Below are positions 7,993 to 16,325 of a stretch of 53,993 nucleotides of DNA, piece by piece (position 1 is the stretch's first letter; every line of letters begins with the position of its first letter). Position numbers and translations under genes: made by a program. Source of the stretch: Aphanothece sp. CMT-3BRIN-NPC111. Lineage in GTDB: Bacteria; Cyanobacteriota; Cyanobacteriia; Cyanobacteriales; JAHHGU01. The notes under the pieces were generated by a model. The model did no database searches and was not told the DNA's origin. It saw nothing but the letters and a program-made list of their open reading frames with translations. Location of the stretch: the NCBI GenBank assembly GCA_019359765.1, contig JAHHGU010000032.1, positions 1 through 53,993 of the forward strand, written 5' to 3'.

Positions 7993-9420
7993 CTAATATT
8001 TGTTTCCCTCAATTAAAGGTTTCTCGTTAGTAATTCTACTTGTCTGCCGAGGAGGGACGCAGTTTTTAAAATTGTTGTTTATAACTCTCACATTAGTTAA
8101 ATCACCTAAATAATTCATAGACACACACTTATCAAGCGTTGTTGATGGATTGAAAGTATTATTTTGAATAAGCACATCCTGTATACGGTTGCCAAATACT
8201 CTGATTATAACAATAGTTTTTCGTGTTGTATAAATTTGATTGTTTAGCAACTTAATCCCTTGGTTGTTGCTATTAACTATAAGCACGGTGCCGCAATCAA
8301 AAAACTTATTATTCTCCACTGTGCAATTATTAACTCCTCCAAAGATACCGATTCCAGCTTCTAAGCTATTTCTAAATTCACAATTGGTAACCAATGCTTT
8401 CCTACCTGGTAGGTCAATCTTACCCTGAGCTAAAACTAGACCATGATGTATAGAATCATGAAAATTACAGCCAGAAAAAAGGTAACTTTTGTTAGGAGCT
8501 ACGGGGGCATTTTCAACCCAAGCAGTTGCAGTTTTTCCAAAATCACAATTAGTTACTGTTAGATTCGCGTCTAAACTTAGCAGTGAGCCGTTGGAGTTAA
8601 ATAGCTGGCAATTCGTAATCTTTAGGTTTCCTACATTACGACCGCCAGCGTAAATTAGTTCACCCCTGAAGTCATGAACTGAAACATTATTAATAGTAAT
8701 GTTATCTAAACTCACGTCAAAATCTAGGCAGATACCTTTGTGAGTGACGTCCCATCCATCACCTGTAGTAGTATTAGCAGGAAAACCTCGGTTTCCGGTA
8801 TATCCCTCGAACCCAGGCGAACCCCCTATAATTTCAAAATTTTGAAGCTTAATATTTTGCCTGGGTTTAGCAGGAGGGACAGTGCCTTTGACTAAAATAC
8901 CAATACCTCTACGAACGCGCTTACCTATAGTAGTAGGTTTACCAGCAACAGCTCCACGTCTACGAACAGGTCCATCGAATAGAGAGTAATCCGAGCGGCT
9001 GTAAAGGATAGTTTGACCAATTCCCGCTCCAGTCAGTGTAATATTGTCGTAGTCAATAACGAGGGATGCAGCTTTTTGGTCATTTAAATTTGGAGGAGCA
9101 ATTTGAAATTTACCTGCGGGAATTTGCACTATACCACCACCCTGCTTGCCTGCTGTATCAATTGCCTCCTGAATTGCTTTTGTATTAGCTGCTATAGTTT
9201 CAGCGTCATTAGTAATGCCAGTAACTAGTGCTCCATAATCACTTACCTTAAAAACCCTAGTGCTACCAGCAGCAAGCGATTCTTCCTGAATAGAGCTATT
9301 TCTACGTTTTTCTTGTTTCTTCTCTAAAGGAACAGAAGAAGAAAGAGAAACACCCTTTGATGCCAGGGAGCTGAGCAAGCCACTCATAAACATCCAGCTA
9401 AAGAAAGTACGGCGATCCAT
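7993..9420 (-). CDS. Secreted right-handed beta-helix (pectate-lyase-like) protein
   Basis: A 475-residue protein. The N-terminus (MDRRTFFSWMF, then a hydrophobic stretch to about residue 25) looks like a twin-arginine or ordinary secretion signal. From about residue 58 the sequence has the start of the pectate-lyase-3 fold (VSDYGALVTG...NTKAIQEAIDTAG, GGGIVQIPAGKF). Many repeats of short parallel beta strands with N/T/I ladders follow, such as NCTVENNKFFDCG and IQNNTF. The fold is that of pectate lyases, GH28 enzymes and bacteriophage-type tailspikes. Substrate and activity cannot be read from the sequence. The flanking region is AT-rich and the gene stands alone, so exopolysaccharide modification is only a guess. 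Confidence 0.75.
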   Translation of the reverse strand: MDRRTFFSWMFMSGLLSSLASKGVSLSSSVPLEKKQEKRRNSSIQEESLAAGSTRVFKVSDYGALVTGITNDAETIAANTKAIQEAIDTAGKQGGGIVQIPAGKFQIAPPNLNDQKAASLVIDYDNITLTGAGIGQTILYSRSDYSLFDGPVRRRGAVAGKPTTIGKRVRRGIGILVKGTVPPAKPRQNIKLQNFEIIGGSPGFEGYTGNRGFPANTTTGDGWDVTHKGICLDFDVSLDNITINNVSVHDFRGELIYAGGRNVGNLKITNCQLFNSNGSLLSLDANLTVTNCDFGKTATAWVENAPVAPNKSYLFSGCNFHDSIHHGLVLAQGKIDLPGRKALVTNCEFRNSLEAGIGIFGGVNNCTVENNKFFDCGTVLIVNSNNQGIKLLNNQIYTTRKTIVIIRVFGNRIQDVLIQNNTFNPSTTLDKCVSMNYLGDLTNVRVINNNFKNCVPPRQTSRITNEKPLIEGNKY

Positions 9421-9772
9421 TACACCTCCAAAATTTTAAGTAAAAAGTTTTTATTTTTCTGCTATTTTATCAGCATTAATGTAAAAGTTATTTAACTTTT
9501 TTTTCAAAAGTTTTGAACAAACATTAAATATTTTAGGCAGCAAACCTGAGATATATCTATTATCCAGACGAACACAATTTTGGTTTGTTTCCCTCAAGAT
9601 GCCACAATTTCATAAAAATATTAAATGTAATTTTTAAAAAACATAAGATATAGCAATGTCCTAGAAAGCACTTTTTTCATTAAAGCTGTCTGCTCATCCT
9701 GCCCTTAAAACTTTTAGCAATTAACCAATGATAAATTTGGTATTTTAATTAATAAACTCACAAACATCGCAC
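9421..9772. other. AT-rich intergenic region
   Basis: A strongly AT-rich divergent region between the beta-helix gene (minus) and the CYTH gene (plus). It presumably holds both promoters. I see no repeat, RNA gene or convincing small ORF. Confidence 0.5.
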
Positions 9773-10264
9773 ATGGCTATTGAAATAGAGCGAAAATTTT
9801 TAGTTAAGGGCGATAGATGGCGATCGCTGGCTACTGGGATATTATATCGCCAAGGTTACATTGCCACCCAAAAAGGCACCACCGTGAGGATTCGTCTTGT
9901 GGGAGAGCAAGGTTATATAACTATCAAAGGCAAATCAGTTGGTATCTCTAGGGCAGAATATGAATATCCCATCCCAGCTGAAGATGCTCAAGAGATGTTG
10001 GATAATTTATGCGAACATCCACTGATTGAAAAAACCAGATATAAAATTAAATTAGCTGGCTTAATTTGGGAAATCGATGAGTTCGCTGGTGAAAATCAAG
10101 GATTAATTATAGCGGAAGTTGAAATCACCGACGAAAATCAGAATGTTGAGCTGCCGGAATGGATCGAGCGGGAAGTTTCTGATGATCCTAGATATTTTAA
10201 CGTCAATTTAGCGAAGCATCCCTTTCAGCAGTGGTCTCAGGAAGAAAGGGAAAGCAACGAATAG
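9773..10264 (+). CDS. CYTH domain protein (putative triphosphatase)
   Basis: A 163-residue single-domain protein of the CYTH superfamily. The signature E4-x-E6-x-K8 lies right at the N-terminus. Further strands carry the family's alternating charged residues (TTVRIRLVGEQGYITIKGK, EYEYPIPAEDA, IWEIDEFAGENQGLIIAEVE). CYTH enzymes bind triphosphate and divalent metal inside a tunnel; small bacterial members cleave inorganic tripolyphosphate or make cAMP. A triphosphatase role is the most likely reading for a cyanobacterial protein of this size, but the substrate is unproved. The gene stands alone. Confidence 0.87.
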   Translation: MAIEIERKFLVKGDRWRSLATGILYRQGYIATQKGTTVRIRLVGEQGYITIKGKSVGISRAEYEYPIPAEDAQEMLDNLCEHPLIEKTRYKIKLAGLIWEIDEFAGENQGLIIAEVEITDENQNVELPEWIEREVSDDPRYFNVNLAKHPFQQWSQEERESNE

Positions 10265-10446
10265 AGAATGTGGGCGATCGCGCACAGGCTTAAATACTCT
10301 GGCAAATACTTGACAATAATGGCGTGTTATGTATTTCTTCATTTAGCCTGCAACGCACTTTTAAAGTGTAGGGTTTAGTCTGTTCCTGGCGATCGCTTTT
10401 CCTATTATGTCCGCGCTTATTACCCGTAAGAAAAACCGATTAACTT

Positions 10447-10510
10447 GTAGGGGCGGGTTTAACCAAGATATTTGTGGGTAGCAGATTTTCTCATATTTAC
10501 CCGCCCCTAC
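10447..10510. repeat. Palindromic dispersed element with 12-bp inverted ends
   Basis: GTAGGGGCGGGT at 10447-10458 is perfectly inverted as ACCCGCCCCTAC at 10499-10510. This 64-bp element belongs to a type common in cyanobacterial intergenic DNA. It lies in the space between the convergent CYTH and creatininase genes, downstream of both. Confidence 0.75.
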
Positions 10511-10541
10511 GCATATTGTGGTTGATCGGCAGGATATCCTA

Positions 10542-11288
10542 TCATTCCGCATTCAAAAACTCCAGATACCCATTACTTAGTTCCTTCACCGCTAAATCAT
10601 AGAATTGCTTCCCATGTTCAGGAGTTGCCAAAGCCGGGTTAGAACCCATACGTCCATCGGGATAACGCTGGCGAAAGTCAGATGCACCATATATTTTGTG
10701 TCCAGAGCCAACATCTGTTGATAAGGGTGCTTGTTTAATCGCTTCTGGATAAACATACTGCGTCACTGCCACTTCGCTAGGCGTTGCGTGAGAGCCTTCT
10801 TGGTCGCCGTATAACTCATGAGCTAGCTTGTAAACCGAGCTACACATGAACCAGTTACCCACTTGACACTGCACGAGATGGGCATTGGGCAGGTTCAAGT
10901 CCGCTAAGTGAGCGTAAGTCTCGGCAAAAGCCGCCTTGAGCGTAGCAATGTTGCCGCCGTGACCGTTGATAAAGAAAAACTTGGTAAACCCAGCCTTTGC
11001 CAAGCAGGTTACATAATCTTTAATAAACAAAATCATAGTGCTAGGGCGCAGGCTAATCGTGCCGGGAAAAGCAGTGTGATGCAGCGCCATGCCCACGTTG
11101 ATTGTAGGGCCAACCATGGCGCCGATCGCGTCGCCAGTACCACGCGCGATCGCTTCCGCACAAATAGCATCCGTTCCAATCAAACCCGTTGGCCCATGTT
11201 GTTCTGTTGAACCAATCGGGAGAATAATGCCTTGGGATTGCTCTAGATAGGCTTCTACTTCAGACCAAGTACTTAAATGTAGCAGCAT
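10542..11288 (-). CDS. Creatininase-family amidohydrolase
   Basis: A 248-residue protein of the creatininase/creatinine amidohydrolase family. Metal-ligand motifs are visible: E29-x-H31 (GSTEQHGP), D40 (IGTDA), H110 (FINGHGGN) and a later Glu (EGSHATPSE). Family members cleave cyclic or linear amides, for example creatinine, formamidopyrimidines in flavin and deazaflavin pathways, or mycofactocin precursors. No mycofactocin or F420 gene is near, so the substrate is unknown. The length is normal for the family. The gene is divergent from sphR with 189 bp between the two starts. Confidence 0.85.
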   Translation of the reverse strand: MLLHLSTWSEVEAYLEQSQGIILPIGSTEQHGPTGLIGTDAICAEAIARGTGDAIGAMVGPTINVGMALHHTAFPGTISLRPSTMILFIKDYVTCLAKAGFTKFFFINGHGGNIATLKAAFAETYAHLADLNLPNAHLVQCQVGNWFMCSSVYKLAHELYGDQEGSHATPSEVAVTQYVYPEAIKQAPLSTDVGSGHKIYGASDFRQRYPDGRMGSNPALATPEHGKQFYDLAVKELSNGYLEFLNAE

Positions 11289-11477
11289 TTTCCACCAATT
11301 TTTGTATTACAAAAAAAGCAAGCCGACTAAATGAACCAAGAATCCACCGTACTTTAGTTGGCGGAGTGTCAATATCTGTATGCTAAGACCAACGCCCCTT
11401 AGTAATTCCTTTTTAGGTGCTCTGGAATTATTTTGGTGTATATGTTGGATTAGAACTTCAAATACAAAGTTTCTATT

Positions 11478-12230
11478 ATGCTTTCTCTCGATATGCCGAA
11501 AAGTCCTTCCAGTCACGACATAGGGCAGGCAAGCCGGATTCTGGTGGTAGAGGACGAGGACTTAATTCGGGAAATGCTGGTTGTGTCCCTTGAAGAGGAA
11601 GGCTATAAGGTTGTCACTGCCGCAGACGGGCGTACAGCTTTGACATTTCTTCAGAATGCTGAACTCACAACTAATGAGTTCCCCTTTGACTTGATAATTC
11701 TGGATTTGATGCTACCTCAGGTCAATGGTCTAGATTTATGTCGCTTGCTACGGCATCAAGGAAACCCTGTCCCGGTTTTAATTGTCAGTGCTAAAGATAG
11801 TGAAACCGACCGGGTTTTGGGACTGGAGGTAGGAGCCGATGACTACATCACCAAGCCCTTTAGTATGCGGGAGTTAATTGCCCGTTGCCGCGCCTTGTTG
11901 CGACGCCAACGAATGGGCGACTGGCTTCAGCAATCGGTACTGCAATATAAAGATATTATCCTTTCTTCTCAAGAGTGCCGGGTTCTAGTTCGGGGAGAGG
12001 AAGCCAGCCTGTCGCCCAAGGAGTTCCGCCTGCTGGAATTATTTATGAGTTATCCCCGCCGAGTTTGGTCGCGTGAGCAGTTAATCGATCAGGTTTGGGG
12101 AGCAGATTTTGTGGGAGATACTAAAACCGTAGATGTTCACATTCGCTGGTTGCGGGAAAAATTAGAGCGAGATCCCGGCCAGCCAGAGTACATCATTACA
12201 GTACGAGGGTTTGGCTACCGCTTTGGTTGA
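11478..12230 (+). CDS. sphR: Phosphate-type OmpR-family response regulator SphR
   Basis: A 250-residue OmpR/PhoB-type regulator. The receiver domain carries E25-D26, phospho-acceptor D76 (IILDLMLPQ) and the lysine in YITKPFSMRE. The winged-helix effector ends with TVDVHIRWLREKLERD and VRGFGYRFG. The kinase gene (sphS) and phoU follow, and a Pho-box-preceded pstS lies 11 kb on, so this is the phosphate regulator SphR (PhoB equivalent). The first 20 residues before the receiver are variable, and a start at the second ATG (11493) is equally possible. A 193-bp gap holding a structured element separates it from sphS. Confidence 0.87.
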   Translation: MLSLDMPKSPSSHDIGQASRILVVEDEDLIREMLVVSLEEEGYKVVTAADGRTALTFLQNAELTTNEFPFDLIILDLMLPQVNGLDLCRLLRHQGNPVPVLIVSAKDSETDRVLGLEVGADDYITKPFSMRELIARCRALLRRQRMGDWLQQSVLQYKDIILSSQECRVLVRGEEASLSPKEFRLLELFMSYPRRVWSREQLIDQVWGADFVGDTKTVDVHIRWLREKLERDPGQPEYIITVRGFGYRFG

Positions 12231-12250
12231 GTTTAACCTTTTGGGGAGTT

Positions 12251-12378
12251 TGAGGGGCTGTAAGTCCCGTGCTGTACCGTAAGTCAGCGTCGGGATACAC
12301 GCACCCCTCAAGCCTACGGAGTGGGGTTTGATACCCCGAAGTAGGCAGATGCGGTAGGCTCTTGATCTAGTCCCGCAT
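12251..12378 (+). ncRNA. Structured element between sphR and sphS, resembling an IS605/TnpB right end
   Basis: Three successive stems are visible. Stem 1: TGAGGGG 12251-12257 pairs with CCCCTCA 12304-12310, enclosing GTCCCG-TGCTG 12264-12274 pairing with CAGCG-(T)-CGGGAT 12285-12296. Stem 2: GCCTAC 12312-12317 with GTAGGC 12341-12346, enclosing GGGG/CCCC. Stem 3: ATGCGG 12349-12354 with CCGCAT 12373-12378. The block GCTGTACCGTAAGTCAGCG followed by TCGGGA resembles, from memory, the 3' ends of cyanobacterial TnpB elements, whose right end encodes the guide (omega) RNA. No tnpB coding remnant is adjacent. It could equally be an attenuator within the sphR-sphS transcript. Confidence 0.4.
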
Positions 12379-12423
12379 TAGAGAGTATGGAATGCAGGAT
12401 TTACCCAACACTCAGCAAAGAGT

Positions 12424-13803
12424 ATGACCCTAGTCGCATTTTTCCTAGGGCTGGCTATAGGCATTGGGTTTTGGCTTTGGCGGCAGGCTTCACTATACCG
12501 GCAGCTGCGGCTGCTTTTGGGGTCATTGCAGAGTCGTGCTGATGCCAGTACCGGAGAGATTTCCTTACCCCTGATTTCGCGGCTGCGGCGTTCTGTTGCT
12601 CTTGCCAACCAGCACCAGCAACAGCTAGAGATGAAACTGCAAACCTGGCAACAACTGCTCGAAACTGCACCAGTTGGATATCTGCATATAGATGAAGAAA
12701 ACCAGCTGCTCTGGTGCAATGAGCAGGCGCGGCAGCTGTTGCAGATTTCCCGATGGGAGCCAGGACAAATACGGTTGCTATTGGAGTTAGTGCGTTCGTA
12801 TGAGCTAGATCAACTGATTGAGCATACTCGTCATCGGCAGCAGCCCAGCCAGGTAGAGTGGGAGTTTCATCCAGCTTACTTAGAGGCGGCGGCGCTGAGG
12901 GAAGTGCGATCGCTTTATGCGGATCTTCCCTACGGAGCCGCTTCGCGATCGCCAAATAATATGTATGGCAACGCATCGCTGGCTCTAAGAGCATCCAGCT
13001 TGCCCCTACCACAAGGGCAGGTGGGAGTATTTCTGGAAAATCGGCAACCTTTGGTGGAACTTTCCCAGTCGCGCGATCGCTCTTTTTCTGATTTGGCTCA
13101 CGAACTCAGGACACCTCTCACCTCTATTCGTCTGGTGGCAGAAACCTTACAGGGTCGTCTGCAACCTCCTTTAAGCCGGTGGGTTGACCAGCTGCTGCAA
13201 GAAACTGACCGGCTTATTAACCTGGTACAAGAGTTACTAGAACTAAGCCATTTAGAACAAAATCCCAGTGAATATCTCACGCTAAAACCAGTTCAACTTC
13301 GGGGATTAGTTGAATCGGTCTGGCAGACTTTAGAGCCTTTTGCTAAACAAAAGCATCTAAGCCTGGTTTACTCAGAAACACATCTAATTCAACTCAATGC
13401 AGATGCATCCCGCCTCACCAGAGTTTTTCTCAATTTATTCGACAACAGTATTAAATACAGTCCAGCCCAAGGAAGTATCCGAGTAGAAGTAAATCTCCTC
13501 CCTACAGAGGATGCCACCAACAAGATTCAAATTAATATTATTGACCAAGGCGCAGGCTTCTCTGAGGCGGAGCTACCTTATGTTTTTGAGCGACTATTCC
13601 GGGGAGACTCCTCGCGGCAGCGGCAGCAGGTATCCTCTAATATTCCAGATGTATCTTCAGTAAGTAGTGGCAGCGGTCTAGGGCTGGCGATTGTGCGGCG
13701 AATAATCCTGGCTCATGGCGGTTTTGTCACAGCTAAGAATCATCCAGAAACAGGTGGGGCATGGCTGCAAATAGAATTGCCATCTGCTTGTTTAAATCCC
13801 TGA
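12424..13803 (+). CDS. sphS: Phosphate sensor histidine kinase SphS
   Basis: A 459-residue kinase, the PhoR counterpart. Order: one N-terminal hydrophobic segment (about 2-18), a PAS-type domain (about 75-140), the HisKA dimerisation helix with H226 in LAHELRTPLTSIRL, then a HATPase_c domain with the N box (LNLFDNSIKYS), DQGAGF and SGLGLAIVRRI. It autophosphorylates on H226 and passes phosphate to SphR when phosphate is scarce. Between the PAS domain and HisKA, residues about 168-177 (SLYADLPYGAASRSPNN region) are encoded by a HIP1-containing dispersed repeat inserted in frame. The product is therefore longer there than expected, but the frame stays open. Confidence 0.88.
   Translation: MTLVAFFLGLAIGIGFWLWRQASLYRQLRLLLGSLQSRADASTGEISLPLISRLRRSVALANQHQQQLEMKLQTWQQLLETAPVGYLHIDEENQLLWCNEQARQLLQISRWEPGQIRLLLELVRSYELDQLIEHTRHRQQPSQVEWEFHPAYLEAAALREVRSLYADLPYGAASRSPNNMYGNASLALRASSLPLPQGQVGVFLENRQPLVELSQSRDRSFSDLAHELRTPLTSIRLVAETLQGRLQPPLSRWVDQLLQETDRLINLVQELLELSHLEQNPSEYLTLKPVQLRGLVESVWQTLEPFAKQKHLSLVYSETHLIQLNADASRLTRVFLNLFDNSIKYSPAQGSIRVEVNLLPTEDATNKIQINIIDQGAGFSEAELPYVFERLFRGDSSRQRQQVSSNIPDVSSVSSGSGLGLAIVRRIILAHGGFVTAKNHPETGGAWLQIELPSACLNP
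12926..12956. repeat. HIP1-containing dispersed repeat inside sphS
   Basis: TTCCCTACGGAGCCGCTTCG followed directly by CGATCGCC has the composition of the small dispersed repeats seen at 3400-3492 and in rfbB. It lies in frame in the linker between the PAS and HisKA domains of SphS and keeps the reading frame open. Confidence 0.5.
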
Positions 13804-13892
13804 TAGGGATGGCTATATAGCTTCTGGAGACAATAATTAAAATTCTCATATGTATTGCATATTACAAATTAAAGCGCCGAGAGCGTTTTAAT

Positions 13893-14006
13893 GTATAGCA
13901 GTCGCCATAATGGAAGAGTGACAATAGACCTCAGCCCTATGCGCCCAGAAGTGCTGCTCTCACTGGGAACGGCTAAAAGCTAATTGCTAAAAGCTAATTG
14001 CTATAT
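13893..14006. repeat. MITE-like dispersed element, copy 2
   Basis: A 114-bp element starting GTATAGCA (13893-13900) and ending TGCTATAT (13999-14006). It shares TAGCAGTCGCCA, CCAGAAGTGCTGCT and AAAAGCTAATTGCTAAAAGC with copy 1 at 54-175. It occupies part of the 366-bp sphS-phoU interval (13804-14169), in which I see no gene. Confidence 0.6.
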
Positions 14007-14169
14007 ATGAATAAAAACCGCTAAAAATCTACTACTCCTGGACGTTGTCTAATCCCATCTCTATCATTAGATATATGGGCGACTTTACTTAACGGTGTTT
14101 GTCCATACCACCCACATCAGAAAATTAGGTCAAGGTAGAGACTACAGTTATTATTTCTAAGCAGCTGCG

Positions 14170-14838
14170 GTGACTCTTTCCTCTTCACACGCTAATCCAG
14201 AACGAACCCAGTTCAAGCGAAGAACCAGGCGCTTAGAACAGGATGTTTTGCGGATGGGAGCCTTGGTAGAAAACTCGTTTCGTCTGGCGCACCAAGCATT
14301 ATTTGCTCGTAACCTAGCAGCAGCCAAGGAAATTGCCTTACTAGATAAACAAATCGATCAGTTTTATCACCAGATTGAGCTAGACTGTGCTGCCTTAATG
14401 ACCCTTGAGGCACCCGTCGCTCAGGATATGCGCCTTCTCAGTGCGTTTATGCAACTGGTACGAGACTTGGAGCGAATTGGTGATTACGCCAAGGATTTAG
14501 GAGAAATTGCGATTAAACTTTTTCCCTACCCGCCTCATCCGTGCTTGCCTGAGATTGAAACGATGTCCCATCAGGCGCAAGTGATGCTGGCGTCAAGTTT
14601 GGTAGCTTTAGCAGATTTAGATGCGATCGCTGGCCGTCAGGTGAACCAGCTTGATGACACTGTAGACACTGCCTACGAAACAATTTATCAAACCCTCGCC
14701 TATCAGCGGGATATCAAAGGCGTTGTGGAACCAATTCTCTTGCTGGCGTTGGTGATTCGCCATCTAGAGCGGATGGCAGATCATGCCACCAACATCGGCC
14801 AGAGAGTGGCCTACATTGTGACTGGCTATAGGTCTTAA
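14170..14838 (+). CDS. phoU: Phosphate signalling protein PhoU
   Basis: A 222-residue all-helical protein beginning with GTG at 14170. It shows the two PhoU-type three-helix repeats with their acidic metal-cluster motifs: LVRDLERIGDYAKDLGEIA at about residues 96-114 and VIRHLERMADHATNIGQRVA at about 196-215. PhoU links the Pst transporter to the PhoR/SphS kinase and keeps the Pho regulon silent when phosphate is plentiful. Its place after sphR-sphS fits that job. A near-perfect palindrome directly follows the stop codon and may end transcription. Confidence 0.92.
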   Translation: MTLSSSHANPERTQFKRRTRRLEQDVLRMGALVENSFRLAHQALFARNLAAAKEIALLDKQIDQFYHQIELDCAALMTLEAPVAQDMRLLSAFMQLVRDLERIGDYAKDLGEIAIKLFPYPPHPCLPEIETMSHQAQVMLASSLVALADLDAIAGRQVNQLDDTVDTAYETIYQTLAYQRDIKGVVEPILLLALVIRHLERMADHATNIGQRVAYIVTGYRS

Positions 14839-14839
14839 A

Positions 14840-14867
14840 GTAGAGACGTGAAATTTCGCGTCTCTAC
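14840..14867. terminator. GTAGAGACG-type palindrome directly after phoU
   Basis: GTAGAGACG (14840-14848) is inverted as CGTCTCTAC (14859-14867), and GAAATTTC sits in the centre, giving a nearly complete 28-bp palindrome. It starts two bases after the phoU stop. No long T run follows. It belongs to the same dispersed family as 22821-22847 and 29011-29039, so the terminator role is inferred from position. Confidence 0.45.
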
Positions 14868-14932
14868 AGTAGTTTGTAGGAAATAACTATCAACTCAAGC
14901 ACAATCCCCCAAATCGACGGCGGGTGATAAGT

Positions 14933-15598
14933 TTAATCGGCCCACTTACGCAGCAAATTTGCATAACTTTTTGAAATCAAATCGAACTCGGCGGTCTTAC
15001 CTTCTTTGGTAAAGATTAGCCGACGAGATGTATCCAAATCAAACAAAATTTCGCGCTCATTTGGATCGCGAACTAAGCTTTGAACCCAGCCCACTACAGC
15101 TAGTCTTACTCCTTCAATTACAGGCTCTACCCGGTGTATAGTTGAAGAGGGATAAATAATTATTGAACCTGCCTCAAGTTTATAAGTAAGTTCATCATAA
15201 GCGCTTTCAATTACGAGTTCGCCGCCTTTATAAGTAGAGGAAGATTGAAGGAATAAGGTGAAGGACACATCTGAGCGCAAAAACTCATTACCCATCAGAG
15301 CATTATCAACATGCCTACCGTAAGACATACCTTTTTCATAACGGCTAAATAGCATAGAATGGATAACTTTAGGCTGAACAGCGCTTTGAAATAATGGATT
15401 ACGTTTTAAAGCCTTATGAACAATATCTCGTAGCTCTTGCTCATAGGTAGTATTGCTTTTCAGCTGAGTGTTATTTTTAACAACCTTAGCATGCCACCCT
15501 GCCGTAAGTTTGCCATCTATAAAGTCACCTTCATCCAGCCTTTTAACGATAATTTTTAATTCTTCTGAGCTAAGAACATCATCAATAGTAAAAATCAT
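14933..15598 (-). CDS. PKHD-type 2-oxoglutarate/Fe(II) hydroxylase (PiuC/YbiX family)
   Basis: A 221-residue Fe(II)/2OG-dependent dioxygenase. The iron ligands H96-x-D98 (GRHVDNALM) and H155 (SSTIHRVEPV) and the 2OG-binding R165 are present, with the family's YEKGMSYG and PSSTIHRV motifs. The length (about 225) is standard for the PKHD-type hydroxylase family. In proteobacteria relatives sit beside TonB-dependent siderophore receptors and respond to iron. Here it lies 0.7 kb from an iron ABC operon, which suggests a role in iron nutrition; the substrate is unknown. No TonB-dependent receptor is in the window. Confidence 0.88.
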   Translation of the reverse strand: MIFTIDDVLSSEELKIIVKRLDEGDFIDGKLTAGWHAKVVKNNTQLKSNTTYEQELRDIVHKALKRNPLFQSAVQPKVIHSMLFSRYEKGMSYGRHVDNALMGNEFLRSDVSFTLFLQSSSTYKGGELVIESAYDELTYKLEAGSIIIYPSSTIHRVEPVIEGVRLAVVGWVQSLVRDPNEREILFDLDTSRRLIFTKEGKTAEFDLISKSYANLLRKWAD

Positions 15599-15970
15599 GG
15601 CACTAATTTGAAAGAAAATCTATTAATTAGGTCACTACGGTTGAATGTAATGTTTTTGCAAACAAGAAAAAATATATTTTTTTTTGTTTAGCTTCACAAT
15701 ACTGTCTTATTTTAATACGCAACTATTAACAAAATTAACTTTCAAATAAATAACTATTTTTTATACAAAAAATAAAATCTCAATATTATTAGACTATTTG
15801 TATGGATAAAGATTGTTAAACAACCAAAAATCAATGAATTCTAGATTATAGATCGAGATATTTTTGATTAAAAAATTTTATCATTATCTAAATGACTACC
15901 AATAATATTATAGTTAAAGACGACCTAAACAAACTTTAATGTTTGAGAGTATTTATTGAGGAGTGTCAAA
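15599..15970. other. AT-rich divergent intergenic region
   Basis: A very AT-rich 372-bp region between the hydroxylase gene (minus) and the lipoprotein gene (plus), presumably with both promoters. Many A/T runs make Fur-like matches unreliable here. No RNA gene or repeat family member is visible. Confidence 0.5.
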
Positions 15971-16288
15971 ATGGCTTCAAAAACGGTTCAATTATTTCTA
16001 GCGCTAGGCTTGGCAGCCACCGTTGGTGCATGCAATGCAGGTAATGAAGGTGGGGAAGCTGGCGAATCATCCCCAACAATTGAGCAAAATCAACAATCTC
16101 AACCCTCTCCAACTGGCGAAGGCGGGGAAGGTGGTGAAGCTGGCGAAGCGTCCCCTTCCCCTACATCTGGCGGAGCGTCCCCTTCCCCTAAAGCAACCGA
16201 AGGTGGTGAAGGTGGTGAAGCTGGCGAAGCGTCCCCTTCCCCTAAAGCAACCGAAGGTGGTGAAGGTGGTGAAGGTGGTGAAGGATAA
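15971..16288 (+). CDS. Low-complexity lipoprotein rich in Gly-Glu and Ser-Pro repeats
   Basis: The start is ATG at 15971, 8 bases after GAGGAG; an upstream in-frame TTG at 15956 would put that Shine-Dalgarno inside the gene. The 105-residue product has a signal peptide ending in lipobox VGAC, so it should be lipid-anchored at Cys21 or so. The mature part is a disordered, highly acidic repeat of GGEGGEAGEASPSP with KAT spacers. A 54-bp DNA unit (about 16197-16250) is repeated, so the array has probably changed length by slippage. No family is recognised. The acidic repeats could bind metal, and the iron genes are near, but this is conjecture. Confidence 0.75.
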   Translation: MASKTVQLFLALGLAATVGACNAGNEGGEAGESSPTIEQNQQSQPSPTGEGGEGGEAGEASPSPTSGGASPSPKATEGGEGGEAGEASPSPKATEGGEGGEGGEG

Positions 16289-16325
16289 CTAATCGCCTAG
16301 CCACATAACTCTATTAGCGTTTAAC

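Noticed and set aside
12254..12300. GGGGCTGTAA start resembling tmRNA
   Set aside because: No tRNA-like ends, no tag-peptide frame and no GGTTTCGAC segment follow.
15956..15970. TTG start extending the lipoprotein by five residues
   Set aside because: GAGGAG lies within this stretch and serves as the Shine-Dalgarno for ATG 15971; the signal peptide also starts properly there.
16023..16292. 89-residue frame overlapping the lipoprotein gene
   Set aside because: It is the shifted reading of the same DNA repeat, while the lipoprotein frame has a signal peptide and lipobox.
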